A DNA stretch of 40,426 nucleotides from Neofamilia sp964346535 (GTDB lineage: Bacteria; Bacillota; Clostridia; Tissierellales; Peptoniphilaceae), in contig CAYFUN010000007.1 of assembly GCA_964346535.1 (NCBI GenBank), positions 1 to 40,426 of the forward strand, given 5' to 3'. Under the pieces are notes generated by a model. It did no database searches. It had not been told where the DNA came from and saw only the letters and a list, made by a program, of their open reading frames with translations. The stretch's first letter is position 1, and each line of letters opens with the position of its first letter. A program made the translations under genes and the position numbers. This document shows, in pieces, positions 23,263-32,346 of the stretch.

Positions 23263-25236
23263 ATGACTAAGAAGAGTTTGTATGTTACGACACCAATTTA
23301 TTATCCCAATGACAACTTACACATAGGCCACACCTATTGCACAATTGCAGTAGACACCTATAAGAAGTTTAAAACCTACCAAGGCTATGATGTATTTTTT
23401 ACAACTGGAACAGATGAACATGGCCAAAAGCTAGAAGACAAGGCTGAAGAAAATGGCTATGACAATCCTCTAGACTATATTGATCCAATTGTTGCCTCTG
23501 CCAAAGACCTTTGGAAAAGCCTAGACATCCACTATGATGCCTTTGTCAGATCAACTGACAAGGTCCACGAAAAAAATGTTCAAGACATCTTCCAAAAACT
23601 TTACGACAAGGGAGACATTTACAAGGGAGAATACGAAGGCTACTATTGCACACCTTGTGAATCATTTTGGACTGAAACCCAAGTTGGCGAAGAGCACATC
23701 TGTCCAGACTGTGGCAGGGAAGTAAGTCTTGCCAAAGAAGAAACTTATTTCTTTAGACTTTCTAAGTACAGGGAAAGACTTCTTCAATACTACAAGGACA
23801 ACCCTAACTTTATTATGCCAAAGTCTAGGGAGCACGAAATGGTAAATAACTTTTTAAAAGACGGCTTAGACGACCTATCAGTAACTAGGTCAAGTTTTTC
23901 ATGGGGAGTAAAGGTTCCCTTTGATCCAAAACACGTTGTCTATGTTTGGATCGACGCCCTTTCTTGTTATTTAACAGCTATAGGCTATGGAACAGATGAA
24001 GAAAAGTTTAAGAGACTTTGGCCAGCATCAACCCACTTTGTTGGTAAGGAAATTGTAAGATTCCACACAATAATATGGCCAGCCTTATTAATGGCCTTGG
24101 ACCTAGAATTACCAAAACAAGTTTTCGGCCACGGCTGGATTTTATTTGACAACGAAAAAATGTCTAAGTCTAAGAAAAATATTTTCTATCCAGAGCCAAT
24201 TGTTGAAGCCTATGGAGTTGACTCGCTAAAATACTTTTTACTTCGCGAATTTACCTTTGGCCAAGACGGGTCTTTCACTAGAGAAAAGTTTTTAAACAGA
24301 CTTAATTCTGACCTAGCCAACGATTTAGGAAATTTACTTTCTAGAACTGTATCTATGGTAGAAAAATATTCTGATGGAGTAATTAATGAACCAGGAGCCT
24401 ATGAAGCAGTTGATGAAGACTTAAAAAATGTTGCCATATCAATTTTAGATAAGGTCAACGAAAAAATGGAAGTCTATGACTTTTCTGGAACTTTAGAAGA
24501 CATTTGGTCTTTAATTAGAAGGACTAACAAGTATGTAGACGAAACAGAACCTTGGGTTGTTGCCAAAGACGAAGACAAGGAAAGGATTAATACAATTCTT
24601 TACAACCTTTGTGAGTCTTTAAGAATAATTTCAAATCTTCTATATCCACTATTAACTGAAACATCTCTAAAAATAAGAGACCAACTTGGCCTAAATGATT
24701 TACCAAAAATTGAAGACGCCAATGTTTGGGGCTTAACCAAGCCTGGCACAAAAGTTAAAAAATCTGAAATTATCTTCCCAAGACTTGATGTAAAAGTTGA
24801 AATGGAAGAAATGGTAAAGAGAAATGAAGCCTTAATTAAAGAAAGAGAAGCAGAGAAAAAGGCGCCAGGCTTTAAAGCTGAAGCAGAAGAAGTTAAAGAT
24901 GACAAAAAAGCTGAAATCACCCTAGAAGACTTTGACAAGTTAGACATTAGAATGGGAACAGTAAAAAAATGCATAGACCATCCAAATGCTGACAGACTTT
25001 ATGTCTTAACAGTTGACATTGGATCTAAAGACATAACAATAGTTACTAACTTAAAGTCTAAGTATTCAATAGATCAGATGGAAGGCAGAAGACTTTTTGT
25101 CCTTTACAACCTAAAGGCTCACAACTTTAGGGGCATTGACTCAGAAGGCATGTTACTAGCAGCTGAAGATGAGGACGGTAACTTAGACCTTCTAACAGTT
25201 AAAGAAGAACTTAGAAATGGAGCCAAGGTAGAATAA
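23263..25236 (+). CDS. metG: Methionyl-tRNA synthetase
   Basis: This 657-residue class I synthetase charges tRNA-Met. HIGH is at residues 20-23 and KMSKS at 299-303. A zinc knuckle with CTPC and CPDC lies near residues 129-150. An anticodon-binding helical domain follows, including FTFGQDGSFT and NDLGNLLSR. After a charged linker (about 520-550) the C-terminus is an Arc1p/EMAP-like tRNA-binding domain (LDIRMGTVKKCIDHPNADRL onwards), giving the long dimeric MetG form of Firmicutes. It is controlled by the T-box just upstream and overlaps tatD by one base. Confidence 0.96.
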   Translation: MTKKSLYVTTPIYYPNDNLHIGHTYCTIAVDTYKKFKTYQGYDVFFTTGTDEHGQKLEDKAEENGYDNPLDYIDPIVASAKDLWKSLDIHYDAFVRSTDKVHEKNVQDIFQKLYDKGDIYKGEYEGYYCTPCESFWTETQVGEEHICPDCGREVSLAKEETYFFRLSKYRERLLQYYKDNPNFIMPKSREHEMVNNFLKDGLDDLSVTRSSFSWGVKVPFDPKHVVYVWIDALSCYLTAIGYGTDEEKFKRLWPASTHFVGKEIVRFHTIIWPALLMALDLELPKQVFGHGWILFDNEKMSKSKKNIFYPEPIVEAYGVDSLKYFLLREFTFGQDGSFTREKFLNRLNSDLANDLGNLLSRTVSMVEKYSDGVINEPGAYEAVDEDLKNVAISILDKVNEKMEVYDFSGTLEDIWSLIRRTNKYVDETEPWVVAKDEDKERINTILYNLCESLRIISNLLYPLLTETSLKIRDQLGLNDLPKIEDANVWGLTKPGTKVKKSEIIFPRLDVKVEMEEMVKRNEALIKEREAEKKAPGFKAEAEEVKDDKKAEITLEDFDKLDIRMGTVKKCIDHPNADRLYVLTVDIGSKDITIVTNLKSKYSIDQMEGRRLFVLYNLKAHNFRGIDSEGMLLAAEDEDGNLDLLTVKEELRNGAKVE

Positions 25237-26015
25237 TGATAGATGCACACGGCCACCTAGAAGACAGGGCCTTTGATTCAGATAGAGATGAGATTTTAGG
25301 AAACTTAAAGGCAGATGGCATAGATTATTTTTTCAACTGTGGCTCTAATATTCAAACTTCTAAGACCTCAGTTGACTTTGCAAAAAAATACGACAATGTC
25401 TACGCTATAGTTGGTATCCATCCCCTTGACGCAGATGAATATTCTAAAGAAGCCTTAGAAGTTATAAGAGACCTGGCAACAGAGGAAAAAGTTGTGGCCA
25501 TTGGAGAAATTGGCCTAGACAACCACTATGACGACAGCCCAAGTCCTGAGATTCAAGAAGAAGCCTTTAGGGCCCAACTTGACCTGGCTATAGAACTAAA
25601 AATGCCAGTTGTTATTCACGCCAGAGAAGCTGACCAAAAAACCTTTGATATTTTAAAGTCTTACAAGGAAGCGCACCAAGACTTTGTCGCTCTCCTCCAC
25701 TGTTTTTCTGGATCAGTTGAATTAATGAGAGAGTATATGAAACTAGGTTTTTATATTAGCCTTGGTGGAGTTACAACCTTTAAAAATGCCAAGAAGCCAA
25801 AAGAAGTTGCAGTAGAAGTTCCTCTTGATAGGCTTTTACTTGAAACTGACTGTCCTTATATGACGCCAGTTCCCTTTAGAGGCAAGAGAAACGAACCCAA
25901 GTATGTTCTTCATACGGCAAAAAATATAGCAAGTCTTAGAGGCATAAGTTTAGAAGACTTAGAAACCCAAACTGATGCAAATACTTTGAGATTTTATAGG
26001 TTAAAAAATGATTAA
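25236..26015 (+). CDS. tatD: TatD-family metal-dependent hydrolase / DNase
   Basis: The 259-residue TIM barrel has the metal ligands HGH at residues 5-7, GEIGLDNHY with Glu, VVIHAREA with His, LHCFSGS with His and LLETDCPYMTP with Asp, all as in TatD/YabD. The family acts as 3'-5' exonuclease or DNase in DNA repair. Its position between metG and rnmV-rsmA is the standard Firmicute arrangement (metS-yabD-rnmV-ksgA in Bacillus). It overlaps metG by one base and rnmV by 8 nt. Confidence 0.95.
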   Translation: MIDAHGHLEDRAFDSDRDEILGNLKADGIDYFFNCGSNIQTSKTSVDFAKKYDNVYAIVGIHPLDADEYSKEALEVIRDLATEEKVVAIGEIGLDNHYDDSPSPEIQEEAFRAQLDLAIELKMPVVIHAREADQKTFDILKSYKEAHQDFVALLHCFSGSVELMREYMKLGFYISLGGVTTFKNAKKPKEVAVEVPLDRLLLETDCPYMTPVPFRGKRNEPKYVLHTAKNIASLRGISLEDLETQTDANTLRFYRLKND

Positions 26016-26544
26016 AGAAGTAATTGTAGTTGAAGGCAGAGACGACGAACAAATTGTAAAAAAAGCCTTAGATGCTGACGTCATCCAAACCCACGGCTAT
26101 GCCTATGGCAAGGGCCTAATTGAAAAATTAAAAGTCCTTGATCAGACTAGGGGAATAATTATTTTCACTGACCCAGACTATGTTGGCAAAAAAATTCGCA
26201 AGGACCTGGGAGAAAAAATTCCCGGAGCCAAGCACGCATTTTTGCCAAGGGGCAAGGCCATTAAGGGAGATGACATCGGTGTAGAAAATGCCAGCATTGA
26301 TGATGTTCGCCAGGCTATAGCAAAAGCCAAACCTCAAGTAAAAGACTTTGAGCCCAGCTTTAAAAAAGAAGACCTAATAAAGTACGGCCTAACAGGAAGG
26401 GCAAATTCAAAAGTCCTTAGAGAAAAATTGGCAGCCAAATTAAACATAGACTATGGCAATGGCAAGCAGTTTTTAAATATTCTAAACTCCTTTCAAATAA
26501 GCAGGGAAGATTTAGAAAGGGCCTTGGAGGAAATAAAGCTATGA
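26008..26544 (+). CDS. rnmV: Ribonuclease M5
   Basis: The 178-residue enzyme matures 5S rRNA by cutting the precursor. Its TOPRIM domain is evident from IKEVIVVEGRDDEQIVKKAL (catalytic Glu) and IIFTDPDYVGKKIRKDL (DPD motif). The C-terminal part (LTGRANSKVLREKLAAKL, FQISREDLERAL) matches RNase M5 rather than primase. It overlaps both tatD and rsmA, so the order is conserved and translation is coupled. Confidence 0.95.
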   Translation: MIKEVIVVEGRDDEQIVKKALDADVIQTHGYAYGKGLIEKLKVLDQTRGIIIFTDPDYVGKKIRKDLGEKIPGAKHAFLPRGKAIKGDDIGVENASIDDVRQAIAKAKPQVKDFEPSFKKEDLIKYGLTGRANSKVLREKLAAKLNIDYGNGKQFLNILNSFQISREDLERALEEIKL

Positions 26545-27401
26545 ACCTAACATCACCAAGAGAATTAAAAAATCTTTTAGACCAATATGGCTTTTCTTTT
26601 TCTAAGTCTCTGGGACAAAATTTTTTAATTGACCAAAACATAGTAGATAAAATTGTAGACCAAGGGCAAATCCAAGGAGAAAATATTTTAGAAATCGGCC
26701 CAGGCATTGGTACCCTAACTTATTCTATGGCTCAAAAGGCAAAAAAAGTTTTGGCCATTGAAGTTGACGAGAGCCTAAGAGATCTTTTAGCCTATACACT
26801 TGGAGAATTTTCCAATGTCAAGGTCCACTTTGCAGATGTTTTAAAAACCAATATAGAAGAAGTGACTAGGGAATACTTTGGCGACGAGCCCTTTAAGGTT
26901 GTGGCTAATCTGCCATATTATATTACCAGCCCAATTTTAATTTATCTTTTAAAGTCTCAAGCCAAGATTTCTGAAATTATTGTAATGATGCAAAAGGAAG
27001 TTGCCCAGAGAATTGTTGCAGACAAAAGCAAAAAAGAATATGGATCAATTTCAGTTTTCATTTCCTACTTTGGACCTGCTGAGATACTAATGAATGTACC
27101 AAAAACAGTTTTTATGCCTCAGCCTAAGGTTGACTCTGCAGTTGTAAAAATAAAAGTAACAAATGAAGACAGGCCTATAAAAATTGAAGACTTGGAAAAA
27201 GTTTTGCGGGCAGCCTTTGGCCAAAGGAGAAAGACAATTTTAAATTCTCTATCCAAGGGCCTAGACTTAGAAAAATCTTTTGTTGAAGAAGTGCTTGCAA
27301 GTCTTGACCTGTCTACAACTTATAGGGCAGAAAATCTTTCCCTAGATGAGTATTTATTGTTGGGGCAAAAATTATTAGACCAAGGAGGTAAAAATGTTTG
27401 A
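26541..27401 (+). CDS. rsmA: 16S rRNA A1518/A1519 dimethyltransferase
   Basis: This 286-residue KsgA/RsmA protein dimethylates two adjacent adenines near the 3' end of 16S rRNA. It shows FSKSLGQNFLID at the start, SAM-binding EIGPGIGTLT, the catalytic motif NLPYYITSPI (motif IV) and MMQKEVAQRI. The length is typical. The start overlaps rnmV by 4 nt and the end overlaps the ArsR-type gene by 8 nt. Confidence 0.96.
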   Translation: MNLTSPRELKNLLDQYGFSFSKSLGQNFLIDQNIVDKIVDQGQIQGENILEIGPGIGTLTYSMAQKAKKVLAIEVDESLRDLLAYTLGEFSNVKVHFADVLKTNIEEVTREYFGDEPFKVVANLPYYITSPILIYLLKSQAKISEIIVMMQKEVAQRIVADKSKKEYGSISVFISYFGPAEILMNVPKTVFMPQPKVDSAVVKIKVTNEDRPIKIEDLEKVLRAAFGQRRKTILNSLSKGLDLEKSFVEEVLASLDLSTTYRAENLSLDEYLLLGQKLLDQGGKNV

Positions 27402-27681
27402 CCAAGAAGTTCTATTTAAATTATCAGAAATTTTTAAATGCCTAAGTGATCCAACTAGGCTAAAGATTATTAAGTCTCTTTTAGAAGAAGAAAAAAATGT
27501 ATCAACAATTTGCAAGGAAATTGAAATGGAACAATCTGCTACCTCCCACCAGCTAAAAAAACTTAAGGACCTAAAATTAGTTAAGGCCAACAAAGTTGGG
27601 AGAGAAGTTTATTATAGCCTAGATGACGACCACGTTGTTGAACTTTTAACTGCTGGTATAGACCACGTTTGTCATGATTAA
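27394..27681 (+). CDS. ArsR/SmtB-family metal-sensing repressor with alpha-5 zinc-type site
   Basis: The 95-residue winged-helix protein shows FKCLSDPTRLKIIKSL and the recognition helix EQSATSHQLKKLKDLKLV of ArsR/SmtB regulators. Near the C-terminus D78, H80, H91 and H94 follow the spacing D-x-H-x10-H-x2-H, which is the alpha-5 zinc/cobalt site of CzrA and SmtB. The alpha-3 cysteine box of arsenic or cadmium sensors is absent; C40 alone is present there. A zinc-type sensor is therefore likely. No metal transporter lies nearby, and the gene overlaps rsmA by 8 nt, with AGGAGG inside rsmA, so it is transcribed with a housekeeping operon. Its targets are unknown. Confidence 0.9.
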   Translation: MFDQEVLFKLSEIFKCLSDPTRLKIIKSLLEEEKNVSTICKEIEMEQSATSHQLKKLKDLKLVKANKVGREVYYSLDDDHVVELLTAGIDHVCHD

Positions 27682-27793
27682 AGATTTTAATTAGAAAAAA
27701 TTTTACGAATCTAAGTGATTTTGTTTAAACTTTTTTTTATAGGGTAAATTTAAGTTAGTAAAGAAAAAATTTATTTTAGAAAAGGAGTTAATT

Positions 27794-28024
27794 ATGAAAA
27801 ACGTAATTGTATATACTAGTTCAACTTGTCCTTATTGCACACTTGCAAAAGATTATTTAACAGAAAAAGGTGTTGGCTACGAAGAAAGAAATATTTCAAC
27901 ATCTAGAGAAGCAAGACAAGAACTTATGGCTAAAGGCCACACAGGAGTTCCTGTAATTGTTATTGACAACGAAGAAATTGTTGGCTTTGACAAGGCACAA
28001 ATTGACACACTATTAGACAAATAG
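27794..28024 (+). CDS. Glutaredoxin-like thiol-disulfide protein
   Basis: The 76-residue thioredoxin fold has the redox motif CPYC at residues 12-15, a cis-proline segment GVPVIVI and the final GFDKAQIDTLL helix. This is close to the NrdH/Uxx-star type of small glutaredoxins in anaerobic Firmicutes. Without glutathione the electron donor is probably thioredoxin reductase. AAGGAG precedes the ATG. It is a single gene ending at a terminator. No ribonucleotide reductase is adjacent, so nrdH is not assigned. Confidence 0.9.
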   Translation: MKNVIVYTSSTCPYCTLAKDYLTEKGVGYEERNISTSREARQELMAKGHTGVPVIVIDNEEIVGFDKAQIDTLLDK

Positions 28025-28036
28025 TCTTTGAAATCT

Positions 28037-28063
28037 TAGGAGTCTTTAAGGCTCCTATTTTTT
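28037..28063 (+). terminator. Rho-independent terminator
   Basis: TAGGAG (28037-28042) pairs with CTCCTA (28052-28057) around a 9-nt loop, followed by a T-run. Confidence 0.75.
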
Positions 28064-28145
28064 ATTGTGATTAATAGATAAATTTTATTCCTAGAAGATA
28101 GATTTTTACTTTTATTTAGCATATAATAAATACTGGAGGAATATT

Positions 28146-29390
28146 ATGGACGAAGTTTTAAAAGCTGGAAATTTGCCTATGTTTATAAAGACAGTAACCT
28201 GGCTAGTAGGAATTGGTTTTATTTTACTGGCAGGATATTATCTAATTAACATTGGCAACAGATATATTGAAAGATCAAAAAAAATAAAAGTAAATACTGT
28301 TCTCTTAAGAAGAATTTTAAGAGACCTGCTAATTATATTAATTGCCCTTGTAATTATGAAAAAGAATCCAATAATTGGAAAAGTACTAACAACTGCAATT
28401 ATATCGGCAGTTCTAGCCTATATTTTAAATCCCCTAGTAAACAAATTAGAAAAAAGGGGCATTAAAAGAGGCTGGGGAGTGGCCATAGTTTATTTGTCAA
28501 TTCTATTGATTTTAATTATTTTATCAATTGTAGTTGTACCACAAATTACCAAGGAAGTTGGCAACTTAATTGTCGATCTTCCAAAGTATGCAGACTATTT
28601 GGCAAAAAGATTTTCAACTATTGCAGAAATGACTCCAGGCTATGAAGATTCAGAAGCCTACAAGGCCGTTATGGATTCAATTAACAGGTCTTATAGAAAA
28701 ATAATTAACTCTTTAATGGACTGGATTAGTAATTCAGCTTCATCAATAACTACCATGGTTTCACATTCTGTCCAAAACCTAATTTCGGTTTTATTCTCTA
28801 TAGCCATGATCTTAATTATGACCTACTATTTTTTAGTAGACAAAAAGAGATATGTGGACAAGACTAAAAATTTAATTCCAGAAGTATACAAGGACGACCT
28901 AAGATATTTAAGTGAACGTATAAATAAAATTTTAAGTGAGTTTATAAGAGGCAGAATAATTCTGGCAGTTTTTGTCGGTGTCTTTACTGCAATACTACTT
29001 TTAATTTTAAGAATAGACTTTGCCATTGTAATTGGTATTATTACTTGTATAGCTGATATTATTCCATACATTGGACCGCTACTTGGTTTTATTCCAGCAT
29101 TTTTATTTGCTGTAATTCAATCACCAATTAAGGGATTAATTGTTGCTATGTTCTATGTGCTAATTCAATGGGCAGAAAACAATGTACTGGCTCCAAAGAT
29201 TATTGGAAACTCAATGGGTCTAAACCCACTATTTATTTTCCTATCCATAATTATTGGTGGGGGAATCTTTGGTGTTTGGGGAATGGTTGTGTCTGTTCCA
29301 CTAGCAGCTATTGGCTTAGTATTAATTGAATTTTTTAGAGATAAACTTAAGGCGAAAAAACAAGAAAAGGATGAAAGTATAAAGAAATGA
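28146..29390 (+). CDS. AI-2E/PerM-family membrane protein
   Basis: The 414-residue protein has about eight hydrophobic helices. They fall in two N-terminal helices (about 14-34 and 55-75), further N-terminal helices, a central soluble segment (about 140-215) and a C-terminal helix bundle. Motifs such as DIIPYIGPLLGFIPA, AENNVLAPKIIGNSMGLNP and GVWGMVVSVPLAA are diagnostic for the AI-2E (UPF0118) family. Members have been linked to autoinducer export or to cation/proton antiport, so the substrate is unresolved. TGGAGGA precedes the ATG, and TATAAT at 28122-28127 is a plausible -10. It overlaps alaS by 4 nt and is often found next to alaS in Firmicutes. Confidence 0.92.
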   Translation: MDEVLKAGNLPMFIKTVTWLVGIGFILLAGYYLINIGNRYIERSKKIKVNTVLLRRILRDLLIILIALVIMKKNPIIGKVLTTAIISAVLAYILNPLVNKLEKRGIKRGWGVAIVYLSILLILIILSIVVVPQITKEVGNLIVDLPKYADYLAKRFSTIAEMTPGYEDSEAYKAVMDSINRSYRKIINSLMDWISNSASSITTMVSHSVQNLISVLFSIAMILIMTYYFLVDKKRYVDKTKNLIPEVYKDDLRYLSERINKILSEFIRGRIILAVFVGVFTAILLLILRIDFAIVIGIITCIADIIPYIGPLLGFIPAFLFAVIQSPIKGLIVAMFYVLIQWAENNVLAPKIIGNSMGLNPLFIFLSIIIGGGIFGVWGMVVSVPLAAIGLVLIEFFRDKLKAKKQEKDESIKK

Positions 29391-32014
29391 GAAAGTTAGG
29401 ACTGCACGAAGTTAGAAAAGAATTTTTAGATTTTTTTGCAAGTAAGGGTCATTTAGTTCATGACTCTTATTCACTTGTTCCAGTAAATGACAAGTCACTG
29501 CTACTTATAGGAGCAGGCATGGCTCCACTTAAAAAATATTTTACAGGAGAGCTAGTTCCACCAAAAACTAGAATGTCTACCTGCCAAAAGTGTATGAGAA
29601 CAGGAGATTTAGAAAATGTTGGAGTAACAGCCCGTCACGCAACATTTTTTGAAATGCTAGGCAACTTCTCCTTTGGAGATTATTTTAAAAGAGAAGCCAT
29701 CCACTGGGCCTGGGAATTTTTAACAGTAAACTTAGAAATTGACCCAGACCTACTTTGGGTTACAGTTTATTTAGATGACGATGAGGCCTTTGATATCTGG
29801 GAAAAAGAAATTGGCCTGCCTAAGGAAAAAATTATTAGACTAGGCAAGGAAGACAACTTTTGGGAATTAGAAGTTGGTCCATCAGGACCTTGTTCTGAAA
29901 TTTATATAGACAGGGGACCTGATTATGGCGATGACACAAAACCAGGTGGAGAAGGAGACAGGTTCTTAGAAGTTTGGAATCTTGTCTTTACTCAATTTGA
30001 CAAAGACGAAAATGGTCACTACAATCCCCTAGCTCATCCAAATATTGATACAGGTATGGGCCTTGAAAGAATTACTGCTGTCCTAGAAGGGGCAGACAAT
30101 ATTTTTGAAATCGCAGCCATCCAAGATATTATAAAAGAAATTGAAAAAATTTCTGGCTACAAGTATGGCACTGACGAAGAAAAAGATATGTCAGTTAGAG
30201 TTATTACAGACCACATTAGGGCTATGACTTTCTTAGCTTCAGACATGGTTATACCATCAAACGAAGGTAGAGGCTATGTAATGAGGAGAATAATTAGAAG
30301 GGCAGCCAGACATGGAAAACTTTTAGGCATTGACAATCTTTTCCTAACAGACCTAGCCAAACTTGTAATTGATTCTTGGTCAGTTTCTTATGGCGAACTA
30401 AAAGAAAAAGAAGACAAGATTCTTTCTGTAATTAAAACTGAAGAAGAAAAATTTGCAGAAACCTTAGACAAGGGCATAGAAATTCTAGGATCTTATATAG
30501 ACGATTTGAAAAAATCAGGCAAGACTACTCTAGCTGGAGCTGACGCCTTTAAATTATACGACACTTACGGCTTTCCACTTGACCTTACTAAAGAAATTTT
30601 AGTAGAAAAAAATATTGACGTCGACGAAGATGGCTTTAAGGCTGAAATGGAAAAGCAAAGACAAATGGCCAGATCAGCTTCCCACGCAGGAGAAAATGTT
30701 GGCTGGTCAGCCCAAGGTTCAGACCTTCACATCCAAGGAGAAGAAACTGTATTTTCTGGCTACGAGTCTACCAAGGGAGCAGGCAAGATTATAAAAATCT
30801 TAAAAGACAAAAATGAAGTTGAAAGTTTAAATCAAGGTGACCAAGGAGCCTTAATTTTAGACTCATCATCTTTCTATCCAGAAGGCGGAGGCCAAGTTGG
30901 CGACACAGGACAAATTCTTGGAGACGACTTTGTCTTTGAAGTAGAGGACACTAAAAAGACCAAGGACGGAATAATTATCCACCTAGGCCACTTAGAAAAA
31001 GGATCTTTAAAAGTAAATGACCAAGTTTCAACTTGTGTCAACCAAGTAAGAAGAAGGGCCATTGCTAGAAACCACTCAGCAACTCATCTTCTTAATGCAG
31101 CCTTGAAAAAAGTTTTAGGCGACCATGTTAACCAAGCAGGATCAGAAGTAACTGACCACTCCTTTAGATTTGACTTCTCCCACTACGAAGCAGTTCCAAA
31201 GGACAAGTTAAATGAAATTGAAGACTTGGTAAATAAATATATATACGAAGAAATTCACTCAGACATTTACGAAAAACCTATTAGCCAAGCCTATGACGAA
31301 GGGGCTATAGGAATTTTTGAAGACAAGTACAAGGACAAGGTTAGAATTGTTTCCTTCCCTAATGTTTCCAAAGAACTTTGCGGCGGAACTCATGTAGAAA
31401 AAACTTCTGACATTGGAATTTTTAAAATCCTATCTGAAGCAGGAATTGCATCAGGAGTTAGGAGAATTGAAGCAACAACTGGAGAAAATGTCTATAAGCT
31501 ATTGAAAAATCTTGAAGGCAGAGAAGATCTTTTAATTGACACTTTAAAGGCCAACAAGGGCAACTTATTAGAAAAGGCCCAAGCCCTAGTTGAAGAAAAC
31601 AAAAATCTTTCTAAAGAATTAGATAATTTAAAGAAAGAAAATGCCAGAGCGGGAATTGACGACTTATTAAAGACCTACAGAGAAATTTCTGAAATAAAAG
31701 TTCTATCAGCTAGAATAGACGGCCAAGATGTTAACAGCCTAAGAGAACTAGCAGATGAACTTAGGGACAAACTTGGCTCTGCAGTAGTTGTTTTAGGAAC
31801 AGCAAGCGAGGGCAAGGTAAATTTTGTAGCAACTGTTTCTAAAGATTTAATTTCAAAGGGTCTTAATGCAGGAAAGATTGTAAAAGAAGTTGCAGCAATA
31901 ACTAAAGGCGGCGGAGGCGGTAGGCCAGATATGGCTACAGCAGGAGGAAAAGATCCTGAAAAACTTGACGAAGCCTTAGATTTTGTGTACCATATAGTTG
32001 AGAATTTATTGTAA
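29387..32014 (+). CDS. alaS: Alanyl-tRNA synthetase
   Basis: This 875-residue class II synthetase is complete. The aminoacylation domain begins with the EVRKEFLDFFASKGH motif and includes STCQKCMRTGDLENVG and the GxGxER-type motif 3 (DTGMGLERI). The editing domain has the zinc ligands H563 and H567 (HSATHLLNAAL) and C665 and H669 (CGGTH). The C-Ala region ends with GGGGGRPDMATAGG. It overlaps the upstream AI-2E gene and is followed after 18 nt by ireB, the normal order in Firmicutes. Confidence 0.97.
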   Translation: MRKLGLHEVRKEFLDFFASKGHLVHDSYSLVPVNDKSLLLIGAGMAPLKKYFTGELVPPKTRMSTCQKCMRTGDLENVGVTARHATFFEMLGNFSFGDYFKREAIHWAWEFLTVNLEIDPDLLWVTVYLDDDEAFDIWEKEIGLPKEKIIRLGKEDNFWELEVGPSGPCSEIYIDRGPDYGDDTKPGGEGDRFLEVWNLVFTQFDKDENGHYNPLAHPNIDTGMGLERITAVLEGADNIFEIAAIQDIIKEIEKISGYKYGTDEEKDMSVRVITDHIRAMTFLASDMVIPSNEGRGYVMRRIIRRAARHGKLLGIDNLFLTDLAKLVIDSWSVSYGELKEKEDKILSVIKTEEEKFAETLDKGIEILGSYIDDLKKSGKTTLAGADAFKLYDTYGFPLDLTKEILVEKNIDVDEDGFKAEMEKQRQMARSASHAGENVGWSAQGSDLHIQGEETVFSGYESTKGAGKIIKILKDKNEVESLNQGDQGALILDSSSFYPEGGGQVGDTGQILGDDFVFEVEDTKKTKDGIIIHLGHLEKGSLKVNDQVSTCVNQVRRRAIARNHSATHLLNAALKKVLGDHVNQAGSEVTDHSFRFDFSHYEAVPKDKLNEIEDLVNKYIYEEIHSDIYEKPISQAYDEGAIGIFEDKYKDKVRIVSFPNVSKELCGGTHVEKTSDIGIFKILSEAGIASGVRRIEATTGENVYKLLKNLEGREDLLIDTLKANKGNLLEKAQALVEENKNLSKELDNLKKENARAGIDDLLKTYREISEIKVLSARIDGQDVNSLRELADELRDKLGSAVVVLGTASEGKVNFVATVSKDLISKGLNAGKIVKEVAAITKGGGGGRPDMATAGGKDPEKLDEALDFVYHIVENLL

Positions 32015-32032
32015 AGAAAAGAGAGTGAGCAA

Positions 32033-32293
32033 ATGACTAACAAAGATATGTTCGAAACTCAAAAATTTTCAAAACTTAATGATTTACTATCAGTTAAGAC
32101 TATTTTAAAAGAGGTTTACAAGGCCTTAGAAGAAAAAGGCTATGAACCTTATGATCAAATTATTGGCTATATCCTTTCAGGTGATCCAACTTATATAACA
32201 TCTTACAACAACGCCAGAAATTTAATTCGCGAAGTTGAAAGAGAAAATCTGTTGGAAGAACTTTTGAAAGAATATTTGAATGAAGATAATTAA
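32033..32293 (+). CDS. ireB: IreB family (UPF0297) regulatory phosphoprotein
   Basis: The 86-residue protein matches the IreB/YrzL family. It has the N-terminal TQKFS-like segment (ETQKFSKLND) where the threonine is phosphorylated by the PASTA kinase IreK in Enterococcus, then VYKALEEKGYEPYDQIIGYI, GDPTYITSYNNARNLIR and a short acidic end. Loss of phosphorylation affects cephalosporin resistance in Enterococcus. The kinase is outside this window. It follows alaS as usual and is closed by a strong terminator. Its usual neighbour ruvX is displaced by one gene here. Confidence 0.94.
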   Translation: MTNKDMFETQKFSKLNDLLSVKTILKEVYKALEEKGYEPYDQIIGYILSGDPTYITSYNNARNLIREVERENLLEELLKEYLNEDN

Positions 32294-32298
32294 GAGGT

Positions 32299-32341
32299 TT
32301 AGGTAGTCATTTTCCTTGAGAATTTGACTACCTAATTTTTT
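32299..32341 (+). terminator. Strong terminator directly before the second aldo/keto reductase
   Basis: TTAGGTAGTCA (32299-32309) pairs perfectly over 11 bp with TGACTACCTAA (32325-32335), followed by six T. The T-run ends only 5 nt before the next start codon. Confidence 0.9.
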
Positions 32342-32346
32342 GCTTT

